The position numbers and the translations under genes are program-made. Under the pieces are notes generated by a model. That model did no database searches. It saw nothing but the letters and a program-made list of their open reading frames with translations, and was not told the origin of the DNA. This document shows positions 45,275 through 55,653 of a stretch of 64,000 nt of DNA, piece by piece. Within the stretch, counting starts at the first letter, position 1. Each line of letters starts with the position of its first letter. The stretch covers positions 17,338-81,337 of the forward strand of contig JAUYUB010000011.1 of the NCBI GenBank assembly GCA_030692765.1, read 5' to 3'. The stretch comes from Sulfuricurvum sp. Its GTDB lineage: Bacteria > Campylobacterota > Campylobacteria > Campylobacterales > Sulfurimonadaceae.

Positions 45275-45280
45275 TATAAT
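45275..45280 (+). promoter_or_regulatory. Candidate -10 element of the DUF502 gene
   Basis: TATAAT 35 nt before the ATG at 45316, in the divergent gap to the M3 peptidase. No good -35 is visible. Confidence 0.4.
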
Positions 45281-45315
45281 TTTGCAATTTGTTATCCTAA
45301 AAAGGTTTTATCATC

Positions 45316-45918
45316 ATGAATTTAAAGGTTAAGTTTTTCTTGCGTTATATATTTGTTGGGGCACTTTCGTTGTTCCCATTGATATTGGTCTTGATTGTGG
45401 TTAATTATCTTAAAAATTTAGGGATTAGCGCGTATCTCTCTTTGAATGATTATACAAACTCTTTTGGGGTGACGATTGCATTAATGGTGGGAGTGATTTG
45501 CGTTTTCGCAATTTTGGGATATTCGATTGAAAAATACGGTCGCTCGATATTTGTGGCGATGATTGACAGTACGTTTGAAAAAATCCCTGCGATACGCTCA
45601 GTTTATTCAGTATCCAAAAAATTAGCGGCCATGCTCTCAGGTGGAGAAGACGGGACGAAAAAAGAGGTAGTCCTAGTGGAATATCCAAAAGAAAACTTGT
45701 GGGTTCCTGCCTATTTGCTCAATCGCCATAAAAATATCTGTGTTTTGTTTATTCCCACATCACCAAATCCGACAAGTGGTTATACGGTACTCGTAGATGA
45801 GTCATTGATCAAAAAAACAACGCTTACTCTCCAAGAAGCTTCGTCGTTTATTATCAGTATGGGCGCCGATTTTCCTCGAAAAGAGGAAATTTCACGTCTG
45901 ATTCCCGTTGCGGATTAA
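45316..45918 (+). CDS. DUF502-family inner-membrane protein
   Basis: 200-aa membrane protein with two N-terminal transmembrane helices (about residues 8-32 and 52-74), a Gly/Lys-rich loop and a soluble domain. The family pattern is plain: AIRSVYSVSKKLAAML near residue 96, VLVEYPKENLWV, FIPTSPNPTSGY and LTLQEASSFIISMG. DUF502 has no settled function. AAAGG lies upstream of the ATG. Its last 4 nt overlap the convergent protease gene. Confidence 0.92.
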   Translation: MNLKVKFFLRYIFVGALSLFPLILVLIVVNYLKNLGISAYLSLNDYTNSFGVTIALMVGVICVFAILGYSIEKYGRSIFVAMIDSTFEKIPAIRSVYSVSKKLAAMLSGGEDGTKKEVVLVEYPKENLWVPAYLLNRHKNICVLFIPTSPNPTSGYTVLVDESLIKKTTLTLQEASSFIISMGADFPRKEEISRLIPVAD

Positions 45919-47012
45919 TCAAACTCATCGTATTTGGGTTCAAGCACGCCAAACGTATTCATGAGTTTTTGTGAGTAGATAGGAGCATCATGGAACAGTT
46001 GTTCAAGTGCTTTTAACCCCAGTTCATACGTCAAAGACGAGTCGATAACGACGTACGAGAGATAAATGGTGTTTTCATTGATGGAGAACTGCAGCCGCTC
46101 AAACTTATCGTTTTCGCTGAGTAAGAAATCGTACAAAGATTGAATGTTATTTTGTGGGATACGTCCCAGCGCACAATCGCTGATGATAACGCCATTGTCG
46201 TAATAGTTAATATCGATTTTAATCGTATCGACATCAAATTTCCAATTACGCTGGCTTCGTCTGGAGAGCGGGACGTTAAGTTTTAATGCACCTAAAATCT
46301 TTTCGATGAGCTCAACCACTCCTGATGGCTTATATCCTTCGCGTCTGCGTTTTGCGACATCGAGTTTGACTCCGCATTGCGGACAATAATCATTGATTAT
46401 CAGCTCTTCTTGAATCATATTTTTACAGGAGTTACAGCGGATAATTGCATCATGCTTTAGCGAGAGAAATTTTTCCATTACTTCTGCCAAATAGGTGTAC
46501 GGCAGAGCAAATCCCAAATTGTTGGAATTTTGGATGATAAACGTATTGACCCCTACGATTTCTCTTTGTTCGTTTAGAAGAGGCCCGCCGCTGTTTCCCG
46601 GATTGATGGCCGCATCAAACTGGATGTATTCAATCTCCCCTTGCAATCGCGACGCTTTTGAGACGATCCCCTCGGTGGTAGAATAATTCAGACCATAGGG
46701 ATGACCGATGGCGATAACCACATCACCGTCTTGAACGATAGAAGTACAAAGGTGCAGCGGGTGATTTGTCGTTATGGCAGTTGGAGGACGGATAAAAGCC
46801 AGATCATAGGAAGCATCATCGTACACAACGTTTCCAATGCATCGGGGCAAATGTTTGGCACTGATAATGACATCTTTGAGCCCTCCGACGACGTGGGAAT
46901 TGGTTACAATTAAATCACCCAACAAAAAGCCGCTTCCTGTTCCATAAGGTGTGGAAATTTGAATGATGTTTTCCATCGCATGATCGAGTACTTTTTGGGT
47001 AGTTAAACTCAT
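45915..47012 (-). CDS. Leaderless S1C-type serine protease with zinc ribbon and YbjN/CesT-like C-terminus
   Basis: 365 aa. The N-terminal about 185 residues form a trypsin-like DegP/HtrA protease with an intact triad: His40 in TNSHVVGG, Asp70 in SYDLAFI, Ser141 in NPGNSGGP. There is no signal peptide or membrane helix, so it should be cytosolic, unlike most HtrA proteins. A zinc ribbon follows (Cys193/Cys196 and Cys210/Cys213), then a C-terminal domain (about 255-355) whose pattern resembles the YbjN/type III secretion chaperone fold (DNGVIISDCALGRIP, LYDFLLSENDKFERL). No PDZ domain is present. It starts 2 nt before the end of the spacer from the next gene upstream and is probably cotranscribed with it. 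Substrate unknown. Confidence 0.82.
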   Translation of the reverse strand: MSLTTQKVLDHAMENIIQISTPYGTGSGFLLGDLIVTNSHVVGGLKDVIISAKHLPRCIGNVVYDDASYDLAFIRPPTAITTNHPLHLCTSIVQDGDVVIAIGHPYGLNYSTTEGIVSKASRLQGEIEYIQFDAAINPGNSGGPLLNEQREIVGVNTFIIQNSNNLGFALPYTYLAEVMEKFLSLKHDAIIRCNSCKNMIQEELIINDYCPQCGVKLDVAKRRREGYKPSGVVELIEKILGALKLNVPLSRRSQRNWKFDVDTIKIDINYYDNGVIISDCALGRIPQNNIQSLYDFLLSENDKFERLQFSINENTIYLSYVVIDSSLTYELGLKALEQLFHDAPIYSQKLMNTFGVLEPKYDEFD

Positions 47013-47013
47013 T

Positions 47014-48333
47014 TTACACTTCCAAAAAATCTAAATTTTTGATTTGCTGATAAAAGCTTTGGCTAAAGCTGTCCAAGTCGGCATAGTTGAGTTGATCGCT
47101 GAAATTTTTGAGCCCTTTATAGCGATTTTGATAGGGGATGATGGCTGATTGGATACACGCATGAATACGTTCTTTGTCAAACACGTTTGTAGCAGGTGTA
47201 TAAAGTCGCGGCTCTCCCATGTCGGCAAAGAAATCAGAAGTATAAATCTGTACGTGTAAGTGCATGAGATTTCGCAGTGTCGGATGAAGCCCGTAATTGT
47301 ACAAGATGTACAAAGCGGCGTATCGATAAATCGCCCCTATAACGTAGCTGGAATGGTTGCTTTTATACCATTTGACTTTGGTCAGTGACTCATCGATAAA
47401 GGAGACAATATCTTCGTGCATTGCTTGATCGAATGGTGAAAATGTGTATTCACCCCGATAGATTTGCGTCGAAAAATGTTCAATATCCATCGTTTCCAAT
47501 TTGGATAAAAAGGTTTGCAAATCGGCGTTTTTGTCTTCGGTCAATTTTTCATCATCGGTAAAATAACCGCCCACTTTTTCCGCGATATCTTTGGCCATTT
47601 TTTTTCGCGGTATGAGCAAATAATCAATTTGAAGCAGTAAAGAAAGATAGCTAAAAGAGACCATTCCCGTATTGTCGTTGGATAAAAGGCCTTGCAGACT
47701 TTTTTTGGTTTGATCGATCCATGTCAGCATCCAGCCATGCAGACGCGTGTATTCTTCGGGCTTGAGATAATGTATATTATCCTCTTCAAGCAGAGGTATG
47801 TCCGAAAATTCACCCGCAATCATCTCTTTTTCAAAATCGGCATTCAGTGCAATTTCACGAAGTGGAAAAAATATTTTATGAGGGGTTATGGAGGCGTTAT
47901 CGAGATGCAGTTTGAGCGTTAAATTCCCCTCATTGTCAGAAAATTTTGCATAGGTAAGTTGAAAATTTCGCTCTAAAAAACGTCTTTTAATGGAGACATG
48001 AAGCTTTGAAACAGGTGCGATTAAAGCGGTAGCTTTGAGAGAATCTTCGGTCACAATTCCACGAATAATGGCGTACCCTTGCAAAAGCTCAAAAGTGATT
48101 TTGTCATCATAAACGGTGTAGGTGAGATGTTTGGTATTTCCTATGTGTGTCAAAGAAGAGAGAAAAAGAGCATATCCTCCAAGACGATCCCCGCGTATAA
48201 AAGCGTCCGATGCTTTTTCAAATAGCTCATGCTCTTGGGGATTTGGAAGGGAATGGACACTGCGACCATAATGGGGGACATTTGGAGTTACAATCCCATA
48301 TATCCAGTCATGCATAGAAGATAAAAAATTCAC
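47014..48333 (-). CDS. Unassigned protein with possible YbjN/CesT-like domain, partner of the S1C protease
   Basis: 439 aa, not recognised. No signal peptide or clear membrane helix. Residues about 75-180 follow a YbjN/type III chaperone-like pattern: DKITFELLQGYAIIRGIV, KRRFLERNFQLTYAKFSD and ITPHKIFFPLREIALNADFE (in parts), the same kind of domain seen at the C-terminus of the protease encoded 1 nt downstream. The C-terminal half is helical and aromatic-rich (YRYAALYILYNYGLHPTL). The two form a tight pair. The protein could be a regulator, adaptor or substrate carrier of the protease. Confidence 0.7.
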   Translation of the reverse strand: MNFLSSMHDWIYGIVTPNVPHYGRSVHSLPNPQEHELFEKASDAFIRGDRLGGYALFLSSLTHIGNTKHLTYTVYDDKITFELLQGYAIIRGIVTEDSLKATALIAPVSKLHVSIKRRFLERNFQLTYAKFSDNEGNLTLKLHLDNASITPHKIFFPLREIALNADFEKEMIAGEFSDIPLLEEDNIHYLKPEEYTRLHGWMLTWIDQTKKSLQGLLSNDNTGMVSFSYLSLLLQIDYLLIPRKKMAKDIAEKVGGYFTDDEKLTEDKNADLQTFLSKLETMDIEHFSTQIYRGEYTFSPFDQAMHEDIVSFIDESLTKVKWYKSNHSSYVIGAIYRYAALYILYNYGLHPTLRNLMHLHVQIYTSDFFADMGEPRLYTPATNVFDKERIHACIQSAIIPYQNRYKGLKNFSDQLNYADLDSFSQSFYQQIKNLDFLEV

Positions 48334-48400
48334 ACCGTTCCTTTGTCAAAATTTTATAATGATTAAGTGTAATCAAAGCAACCTTAAAGCGACAATAAAG

Positions 48401-48406
48401 TATAAT
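48401..48406 (+). promoter_or_regulatory. Candidate -10 element of the pyrH operon
   Basis: Perfect TATAAT 26 nt before the pyrH start, preceded by AATAAAG. A conventional -35 at 17 nt is missing. The predicted leader would be about 20 nt. Confidence 0.5.
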
Positions 48407-48422
48407 TCATGCAATATCATGA

Positions 48423-49142
<720 letters not shown>

Positions 49143-49163
49143 TCATACACAAAGGAAAAACCT

Positions 49164-49379
49164 ATGAGACTCGAAAAACTAACCGCAAAAGCACTTGAAA
49201 CTGCAAATATCGACCGTTATCAATTGGCACTTGCTGTCGCTAAGCGTTCAGAGCAGCTGCAAAATGGTGCATCATCAAAGTTAAACGTTGATTTGAAAAA
49301 AATGAAAGCTGCTGATGTTGCTTTGATGGAGATTGCCGAGGGGCATATCACTATCAAAGGTTTTACAGACAACGTTTAA
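49164..49379 (+). CDS. rpoZ: RNA polymerase omega subunit
   Basis: 71-aa omega subunit that helps RNA polymerase assembly and, in some bacteria, ppGpp response. It has the helical core RLEKLTAKALETANIDRYQL and ALAVAKRSEQLQNG, and the C-terminal ALMEIAEGHI. AAAGGAAA precedes the ATG. It lies 21 nt after pyrH and 20 nt before spoT; an rpoZ-spoT order is common in proteobacteria and the class. Confidence 0.93.
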   Translation: MRLEKLTAKALETANIDRYQLALAVAKRSEQLQNGASSKLNVDLKKMKAADVALMEIAEGHITIKGFTDNV

Positions 49380-49399
49380 TTTTCGATAAAGCTACATCG

Positions 49400-51562
49400 T
49401 TGAATCAAATCGATATTGAAAACGTCCAACAGATTAATGATGTGGAACGTGCTATTGCACACCTTCGTTCCTTTATAGCTTCTCCCGCCGTTGAACGCGC
49501 TTTCGCACTTTCAAGTACCGCACATGAAGGCCAGCTGCGTAAAAGCGGTGAAGCCTATGTCGTCCATCCTGTATTAGTAGCAGCACTTGTCGCTGAATTG
49601 ACCGGTGATGAAGCGATGGTTATTGCTGGATTACTGCATGACGTCATCGAAGACACCGAGACAGGTATTGAAGCAATCCAAGCTGATTACGGCAATGATG
49701 TCGCCCATCTTGTAGAAGGGTTGACGAAGATTGACATGATTCGTGATGCAGAACTGATACCGTCTCATTCAGACCAAAAGTTGGTTGTCTCCGCGTTAAC
49801 ATTTCGTAAAATGCTGTTGGCATCGATTGAAGATGTCCGTGTTCTCGTCGTAAAATTATGCGATCGTTTGCATAATATGCTAACACTGGATGCTCTACCC
49901 GAAGCAAAACAGCACCGAATAGCCGAAGAGACGCTGGTCGTTTATGCTCCTATAGCACATCGCTTGGGGATATCTTTTCTCAAAAATCTTCTTGAAGACT
50001 TGAGTTTCAAATATCTTTTTAAAGAAGACCAAGCGGCCATTCATAAGTATTTACAAGAGAACTATCGTTCCATTCAAGGGCGACTCAATGAGTTTTGCGC
50101 CAAGCTCTCGCAGATTATGCTCTCTGAGGGGTTGTGCAGTGATGATTTTGAAATCCTGAGCCGTGTTAAACATGATTATTCCATCTATTTAAAAATGCAG
50201 CGCAAAGGGATAGGGATTGATGAGATCCTCGATCTTTTAGCCGTTCGTATCTTGGTTCAAAAACCGATTGACTGTTATCGTGTTTTGGGGATGGTTCATT
50301 TACATTTTCAACCACTCAATGCACGCTTCAAAGATTATATTGCTATTCCAAAGGAAAACGGCTATCAAACTATCCATACGACGGTATTTGATGAGAGTGC
50401 CATTTTTGAGATACAAATCCGTACGTATGAGATGCATGCAACAGCAGAACTTGGGGTTGCCGCACATTGGAAGTATAAGAGCGGCGGGAACAATGCGATC
50501 AGTTTGGATTGGCTGCATAATTTACAGTATCAAAATGAGTCAGTAGAAGCGTTTTATGAGCTGATCAAAAATGATTTGTATAGTGAAGACATCAGTGTGT
50601 TTTCCCCTAAAGGTAAAGCATTCACCCTTCCTCGTGGAGCAGTTGCCCTTGATTTTGCGTATGCTGTTCATACTGCTGTAGGTGACAGTGCGGATGGATG
50701 TTTGATCAATAAAGAAAAAGCGAGCTTGCTGAGTGAACTTCATAACGGCGATATCATTCGTATTGTACCATCCACGACGCAAAAGAAAATAACACGATGC
50801 AGCTGGATTGATACCGTCAAAACATCCCGGGCAAAGTCAAGTATGCGTGCGAATTGCAATCAGCGTATCCGTACAGTGGATGGCCAAAGCGGAATTAATA
50901 TCCTGAGTCTTATCTTTCGGCTAAGTCCTGAAAAAATAAGTGAAATCTTAGAGGATGAAGGGCTAGCGGATCAAAGTTACCGAATCCCAAGAGAGTTTGA
51001 CTTTTTAAAAGAGGTCATACATCGTATCGATGAGGAATTGCGTGAAACAAGCCGTTTTGGGACGTTTTGGAATCGAAAACGTTTTGCGCTTAAATCCTCA
51101 GTATTTGCATCCATTGAGGTTCTCTCCAATCAGAGTGTTTCAGATGCCGTATTTGATTATTGCTGTCATCCTAAATCAGGGGATGAAATTGTAGGCTTTA
51201 TGTTTGAGGGCAAAGCGCATATTCACCATAAAATGTGTAAACATGCCGCAGTGATGATGGAGAAGAATGAACCTATGGTATTTGTACGATGGGTACAACA
51301 GCAGTTTAACCGTTACCATCTCATCATCAGTATGCCCAATGCACAAGGCTCTTTGGCAGAGTTACTAACGTATATGGCAAAAATGGGTGCAGATATTAAC
51401 AGTATTGAGTTAGGAAAAGAAAAATCCGAACACACACAGTATTGTGAGATGGAATTTCAAACATTGGAAAATGATTTGAACCGTTTAAAATCAAAACTGG
51501 AAAAAAAGGGAAAAATCATACAATTTTTTCGGACCGACGATGCGTACCGAAGCCAAGGATAA
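49400..51562 (+). CDS. spoT: Bifunctional (p)ppGpp synthetase/hydrolase
   Basis: Single Rel/SpoT protein for the stringent response. Hydrolase HD domain: HDVIEDTETG (His80-Asp81, Glu84-Asp85). Synthetase domain: VKHDYSIYLKMQRKG and RFKD (309-312) in the loop before YIAIPKENGYQTIHTTV, the type seen in bifunctional enzymes rather than EXDD of RelA; FEIQIRTYEMHATAELGVAAHW follows in parts. Then TGS (about 395-455) and a C-terminal ACT-like region (about 640-710). The start is TTG at 49400; no ATG fits the conserved N-terminus and no strong ribosome-binding site is seen, so the start is less certain than the rest. 720 aa is normal. Confidence 0.96.
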   Translation: MNQIDIENVQQINDVERAIAHLRSFIASPAVERAFALSSTAHEGQLRKSGEAYVVHPVLVAALVAELTGDEAMVIAGLLHDVIEDTETGIEAIQADYGNDVAHLVEGLTKIDMIRDAELIPSHSDQKLVVSALTFRKMLLASIEDVRVLVVKLCDRLHNMLTLDALPEAKQHRIAEETLVVYAPIAHRLGISFLKNLLEDLSFKYLFKEDQAAIHKYLQENYRSIQGRLNEFCAKLSQIMLSEGLCSDDFEILSRVKHDYSIYLKMQRKGIGIDEILDLLAVRILVQKPIDCYRVLGMVHLHFQPLNARFKDYIAIPKENGYQTIHTTVFDESAIFEIQIRTYEMHATAELGVAAHWKYKSGGNNAISLDWLHNLQYQNESVEAFYELIKNDLYSEDISVFSPKGKAFTLPRGAVALDFAYAVHTAVGDSADGCLINKEKASLLSELHNGDIIRIVPSTTQKKITRCSWIDTVKTSRAKSSMRANCNQRIRTVDGQSGINILSLIFRLSPEKISEILEDEGLADQSYRIPREFDFLKEVIHRIDEELRETSRFGTFWNRKRFALKSSVFASIEVLSNQSVSDAVFDYCCHPKSGDEIVGFMFEGKAHIHHKMCKHAAVMMEKNEPMVFVRWVQQQFNRYHLIISMPNAQGSLAELLTYMAKMGADINSIELGKEKSEHTQYCEMEFQTLENDLNRLKSKLEKKGKIIQFFRTDDAYRSQG

Positions 51563-51565
51563 AAA

Positions 51566-52774
51566 ATGAATGAAAAAATAAATGAAGCACTGCAAGAGAT
51601 CAAAAGGGGAACGGCTGAGATTATTGATGATGCTCGCATCGAAACATTACTCAAAGCTTATTTTGAAAAAGGGACCAATTATACCGTTAAAGCAGGTTTT
51701 GACCCTACCGCACCTGATTTGCATTTAGGACATACGGTGTTATTGCACAAGCTTGCAACGTTTCAAAAATATGGGGCGAACATCCAGTTTTTGATCGGTG
51801 ATTTTACAGCACAAATCGGTGATCCTACAGGGAAAAGTGAAACCCGTAAAAAACTGCTTCCGGCGCAGATTTTAGAAAATGCGCAAAGCTATAAAGATCA
51901 GGTGTTTAAAATTCTTGATCCTGCAAAAACGACGGTTGTTTTCAATTCCGAATGGATAAATGCATTGGGTGCAGCAGGGATGTTGGAGCTTACGACTACG
52001 TTTAATGTCGCGCGTATGTTAGAACGTGATGATTTTGAAAAACGGTACAAAAGTAATGTTTCAATCTCTATCAGTGAGTTTTTGTATCCCTTGCTTCAAG
52101 GGTACGACAGCGTTCACCTTAAAAGTGATATTGAAATAGGCGGGACGGATCAGAAATTCAATCTTTTGATGGGACGTCACTTACAGCGTGCGTACGAAGT
52201 AGGCAAAGAACAAGCCGTGTTGATGATGCCAATTCTCGAGGGTCTTGACGGTGTGCAAAAAATGTCAAAAAGTTTGGGCAATTACATCGCGGTTGCCGAT
52301 GAGCCTAATGATATGTATGGCAAAATTCTCAGTATTAGTGACACGCTGATGTGGCGTTATTATGAGTTATTGAGCAGTAAAACATTAACGGAAATTGCAG
52401 CTTTACGCACAGGCGTAGAAGAGGGAACGCTTCATCCGAAAAAAGTAAAAGAGGAATTGGCCATCGAAATCACAGCGCGTTTTCATTCTCAAGAACAAGC
52501 ACTTGAAGCGGGAGCTGAGTTTCAAAGAGTACATGCTCAGAGTGAAATTCCGACGGAAATGGAGGAATACAGCTTTGAGGGACCAATCTGGATTGCGAAA
52601 TTATTAGTGGATGCAAAGTTAAGTCCATCTACTTCCCAAGCGCGTAGGGATATTAAGCAAGGCTCTGTTAAAATTGACCAAAATAAACTGAGTGATGATC
52701 AGTTCCAACTAGAAGCAGGCGAGTACGTCTTGCAAATCGGCAAACGAAAATTTGCCAGAATAAAGGTATCCTAA
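51566..52774 (+). CDS. tyrS: Tyrosyl-tRNA synthetase
   Basis: Class I synthetase charging tRNA-Tyr. HIGH-type motif is [12 protein letters not shown] near residue 51, KMSKS is QKMSKSLGN near 232, and the C-terminal S4 RNA-binding domain (about 335-400) has [20 protein letters not shown] in parts. At 402 aa with these motifs it belongs to the TyrZ-like subgroup. It starts 3 nt after spoT and overlaps the next gene by 1 nt (TAATG). Confidence 0.96.
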   Translation: MNEKINEALQEIKRGTAEIIDDARIETLLKAYFEKGTNYTVKAGFDPTAPDLHLGHTVLLHKLATFQKYGANIQFLIGDFTAQIGDPTGKSETRKKLLPAQILENAQSYKDQVFKILDPAKTTVVFNSEWINALGAAGMLELTTTFNVARMLERDDFEKRYKSNVSISISEFLYPLLQGYDSVHLKSDIEIGGTDQKFNLLMGRHLQRAYEVGKEQAVLMMPILEGLDGVQKMSKSLGNYIAVADEPNDMYGKILSISDTLMWRYYELLSSKTLTEIAALRTGVEEGTLHPKKVKEELAIEITARFHSQEQALEAGAEFQRVHAQSEIPTEMEEYSFEGPIWIAKLLVDAKLSPSTSQARRDIKQGSVKIDQNKLSDDQFQLEAGEYVLQIGKRKFARIKVS

Positions 52775-53865
52775 TGAGCTTTGCACCACTTAAAATCGGT
52801 AAATATACTATTCCTGTTCCTGTCGTTCAGGGGGGAATGGGTGTTGGTATCAGCTGGGATCAGCTTGCAGGAAATGTTTCTAAAGAGGGTGGTCTTGGGG
52901 TCATAAGTTCAGTAGGGACTGGTAACTATGATAATAAGTCGTATTCTGACAAATTGGTTGCAAACAGACCGTTGGAAGTAGAAAACTTTTATTCGAAAAA
53001 AGGGCTTGTTGCCATTTTTGAAAATGCCCGTAAAATTTGTGGGGATGCGCCATTGGCGTGTAATGTCCTTTATGCGATTAACGATTACGGCCGTGTTGTA
53101 CGTGATGCGTGTGAAGCGGGGGCAAATATTATTATTACAGGGGCTGGACTACCGACCAATATGCCTGAATTTACGGCGGACTTTCCCGATGTTGCCCTTG
53201 TTCCCATTGTTTCCTCTCCAAAAGCACTTTCTATTATTTGCAAACGATGGCAAAAGCGTTACAACCGTTTACCCGATGCCGTGATTTTAGAAGGGCCTAA
53301 AAGTGGCGGGCACCAAGGGTTTACGTATGAGCAGTGTGGCATGGATGAATATCAGCTTGAGAACTTAGTGCGACCGGTTGTAGAAGAAGCGGCATTATGG
53401 GGCGGAATTCCAGTAATCGCTGCCGGCGGTGTCTGGGATAAAAATGACATTGATGAAATGATGAATCTGGGAGCGTCAGGCGTTCAAATGGGTACACGTT
53501 TTATCGGTACTTTTGAGTGTGATGCGCATCAAAACTTTAAACAAGTATTGTTGGATGCACGTGAAGAAGACATTACATTAATGAAGTCTCCTGTGGGATA
53601 TCCTGCCCGCGGTGTGCGCACCAATCTTCATGGTCTCATCGATACGCGTACGGGTCCTGCTATAAAATGTATCTCTAACTGTGTTGCTCCATGTAATCGC
53701 GGTGTTGAAGCAAAAGAGGTTGGTTTCTGTATTGCAGATCGTCTTAGTGATGCCTATTTCGGAGATTTGGAACTGGGACTCTTCTTCTCAGGAAGCAATG
53801 GATACCGTATTGATAAAATCATTTCTGTCAAAGAGTTGATGGAGAAATTGACGCAAGGCGAATAA
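52774..53865 (+). CDS. Nitronate monooxygenase-like FMN enzyme
   Basis: FMN-dependent (beta-alpha)8-type protein of the nitronate monooxygenase / 2-nitropropane dioxygenase family, whose true substrate here is unknown. Features: VPVVQGGMGVGISWDQLAGNV at the start (in parts), TGAGLPTNMPEF, ILEGPKSGGHQGF near residue 172, and GGIPVIAAGGVWD and MGTRFIGTFECDAH. A Cys-rich tail (CISNCVAPCNRGVEA) is present. The length of 363 aa is normal. In Campylobacter jejuni a related gene lies between tyrS and the amidase, as here. Confidence 0.87.
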   Translation: MSFAPLKIGKYTIPVPVVQGGMGVGISWDQLAGNVSKEGGLGVISSVGTGNYDNKSYSDKLVANRPLEVENFYSKKGLVAIFENARKICGDAPLACNVLYAINDYGRVVRDACEAGANIIITGAGLPTNMPEFTADFPDVALVPIVSSPKALSIICKRWQKRYNRLPDAVILEGPKSGGHQGFTYEQCGMDEYQLENLVRPVVEEAALWGGIPVIAAGGVWDKNDIDEMMNLGASGVQMGTRFIGTFECDAHQNFKQVLLDAREEDITLMKSPVGYPARGVRTNLHGLIDTRTGPAIKCISNCVAPCNRGVEAKEVGFCIADRLSDAYFGDLELGLFFSGSNGYRIDKIISVKELMEKLTQGE

Positions 53866-53868
53866 GTT

Positions 53869-55485
53869 TTGAAGTTAGGATATATTTTATTACTTATCTT
53901 ACTGTTTCTCTCATTTAATGCCTTTTGTGCAGATGATGTTTCACGCCTTGATGCGGCTAAGAAAGCGCTTCAAAGCAATGATGAAATTGAACAGTTTCGC
54001 GGCTATAATGAATACAAAACCATCTATTTACGAGCAAATCTCAATAAAAACACCGATTTGGCACGTGATGCACTGATTGGAATCGTAAAGGGTGGTGAGA
54101 CCCTTGGTATAGATGTTTCTAAATACAAAATAGACTTGGCAAAACTGCAGCCAGCCATCTCAACGCCTATAGCCCCTATAAGCGCGACGGCTCCTGTTGT
54201 GGCAGTAAAATCCTTAGAGACGCTTCAAAAACCACTTGTATTCCCCAAAGAATACATGAAAGTACCAGGAGTACAGACGAAAGAAGCTCCAAATACTTTT
54301 TTAACCCCGACCAGTGCACAGTTATTCAAACTTGCAGAACCGATCAACGTATCTGCTCAGAGCGAATCGATAAAGCGTCATCGCTTAGTGGAGACGAAAT
54401 GGAAAGATACCGGATTAGAGTTGCTTTTTGATACACCGGTAAACGCAAATGAGATCCATCTTTCAAAGATCATTGAATCGGGCAGACAGCGTTTTCGTTA
54501 TATTATTGATATTGATGCGGCTGGATTATCTCAAACGAAAATACTGGAGCATAAAAACATCAATCAAATCCGTATAGCGCAATACGACTCCAAAACTCTG
54601 CGTATGGTCATTGAGCACAATCAGGCGATTGCGATAAAACCGATTGCTACCGGTTCGTCTGTTTACATTGATTTATCCTTGCAAGCACCTACCAAAGAAC
54701 AGCCTGCCCCTCCTGTGGCTGCGGTTTTAAGGGCACCTGTTCCTGAGTTGCCGCCATTGATTGAGGCTCTTCCGCCATTGCTCAATGTCACACGTAAGGA
54801 TCGAAGTCGCAAGGTGATCGTTATCGATCCGGGACATGGCGGAAAAGACAGCGGTGCTGTAGGCAATGGCTACATGGAAAAAAAGATCGTGTTAGAGATT
54901 GGGATGGAACTTTCTGAGCAGTTGAAGGCTATGGGTTATACCGTCTACATGACACGCTCTACGGATGTGTTTATAGAGCTAAAAGACCGTACAAAATTTG
55001 CCAATGATAAAATGGCGGATCTCTTTTTATCGATTCATGCAAACGCTATTCCAAAAGGTTCCGATGCCAATGCTGCTTATGGTATCGAAACGTATTTTCT
55101 CTCGCCAGGACGAAGTGAACGCGCAATGCGTATTGCAGCTTTGGAAAACTCTGAAGACATGGGGGAGATGGGTGAATTTGGAAAACTCAGTTTTTTAAAT
55201 GTCCTCAATACGGAAAAAATTATTGCTTCCAATAAACTCGCGATCGATATTCAAAAAGGGGTACTTAATAATTTGCGCAAGCAGTTCCCAAATGTCAAGG
55301 ATAATGGGGCCAGAGAAGCCCCTTTTTGGGTTTTGGTTGGAGCTCAAATGCCTGCAATTCTTCTAGAAACAGGCTATATTAGCAATCCTGATGAATCGGC
55401 TCGTATCGCGGATTCAAAATATCAAAAATGGATGGTTGAAGGAATGCTTGATGGAGTCAAGCATTATTTTGCCAATAATCCGTAA
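53869..55485 (+). CDS. N-acetylmuramoyl-L-alanine amidase (AmiC/AmiA type)
   Basis: Zinc amidase that splits septal peptidoglycan for daughter-cell separation. Signal peptide (about residues 1-20, LLLILLFLSFNAFCA); an AMIN-like domain (about 175-270) that in the family binds the septal wall; then Amidase_3 (about 318-538) with the zinc/catalytic positions in DPGHGGKDSGA, the Glu of MEKKIVLEIG, SIHANAIP, and the catalytic Glu in LLETGYISNPDES. The start is TTG at 53869, 4 nt after the preceding stop; no ATG is available. Translational coupling is likely. The length of 538 aa is within the range for Campylobacterota. Confidence 0.93.
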   Translation: MKLGYILLLILLFLSFNAFCADDVSRLDAAKKALQSNDEIEQFRGYNEYKTIYLRANLNKNTDLARDALIGIVKGGETLGIDVSKYKIDLAKLQPAISTPIAPISATAPVVAVKSLETLQKPLVFPKEYMKVPGVQTKEAPNTFLTPTSAQLFKLAEPINVSAQSESIKRHRLVETKWKDTGLELLFDTPVNANEIHLSKIIESGRQRFRYIIDIDAAGLSQTKILEHKNINQIRIAQYDSKTLRMVIEHNQAIAIKPIATGSSVYIDLSLQAPTKEQPAPPVAAVLRAPVPELPPLIEALPPLLNVTRKDRSRKVIVIDPGHGGKDSGAVGNGYMEKKIVLEIGMELSEQLKAMGYTVYMTRSTDVFIELKDRTKFANDKMADLFLSIHANAIPKGSDANAAYGIETYFLSPGRSERAMRIAALENSEDMGEMGEFGKLSFLNVLNTEKIIASNKLAIDIQKGVLNNLRKQFPNVKDNGAREAPFWVLVGAQMPAILLETGYISNPDESARIADSKYQKWMVEGMLDGVKHYFANNP

Positions 55486-55653
55486 TTATGGCGTAAAGAA
55501 AAAGGGGAATTTTTAGCACTATACCGTTCCTCTGCTAAAAGTATGAGAGATACTTTGCATGCTTCGTCGTACGAACTCACCATCCAATAAATTTCGCCAA
55601 TATATTACATTTTGATTACAAACAAGAGTCGATTTTATGGGCATAATTTCGGC

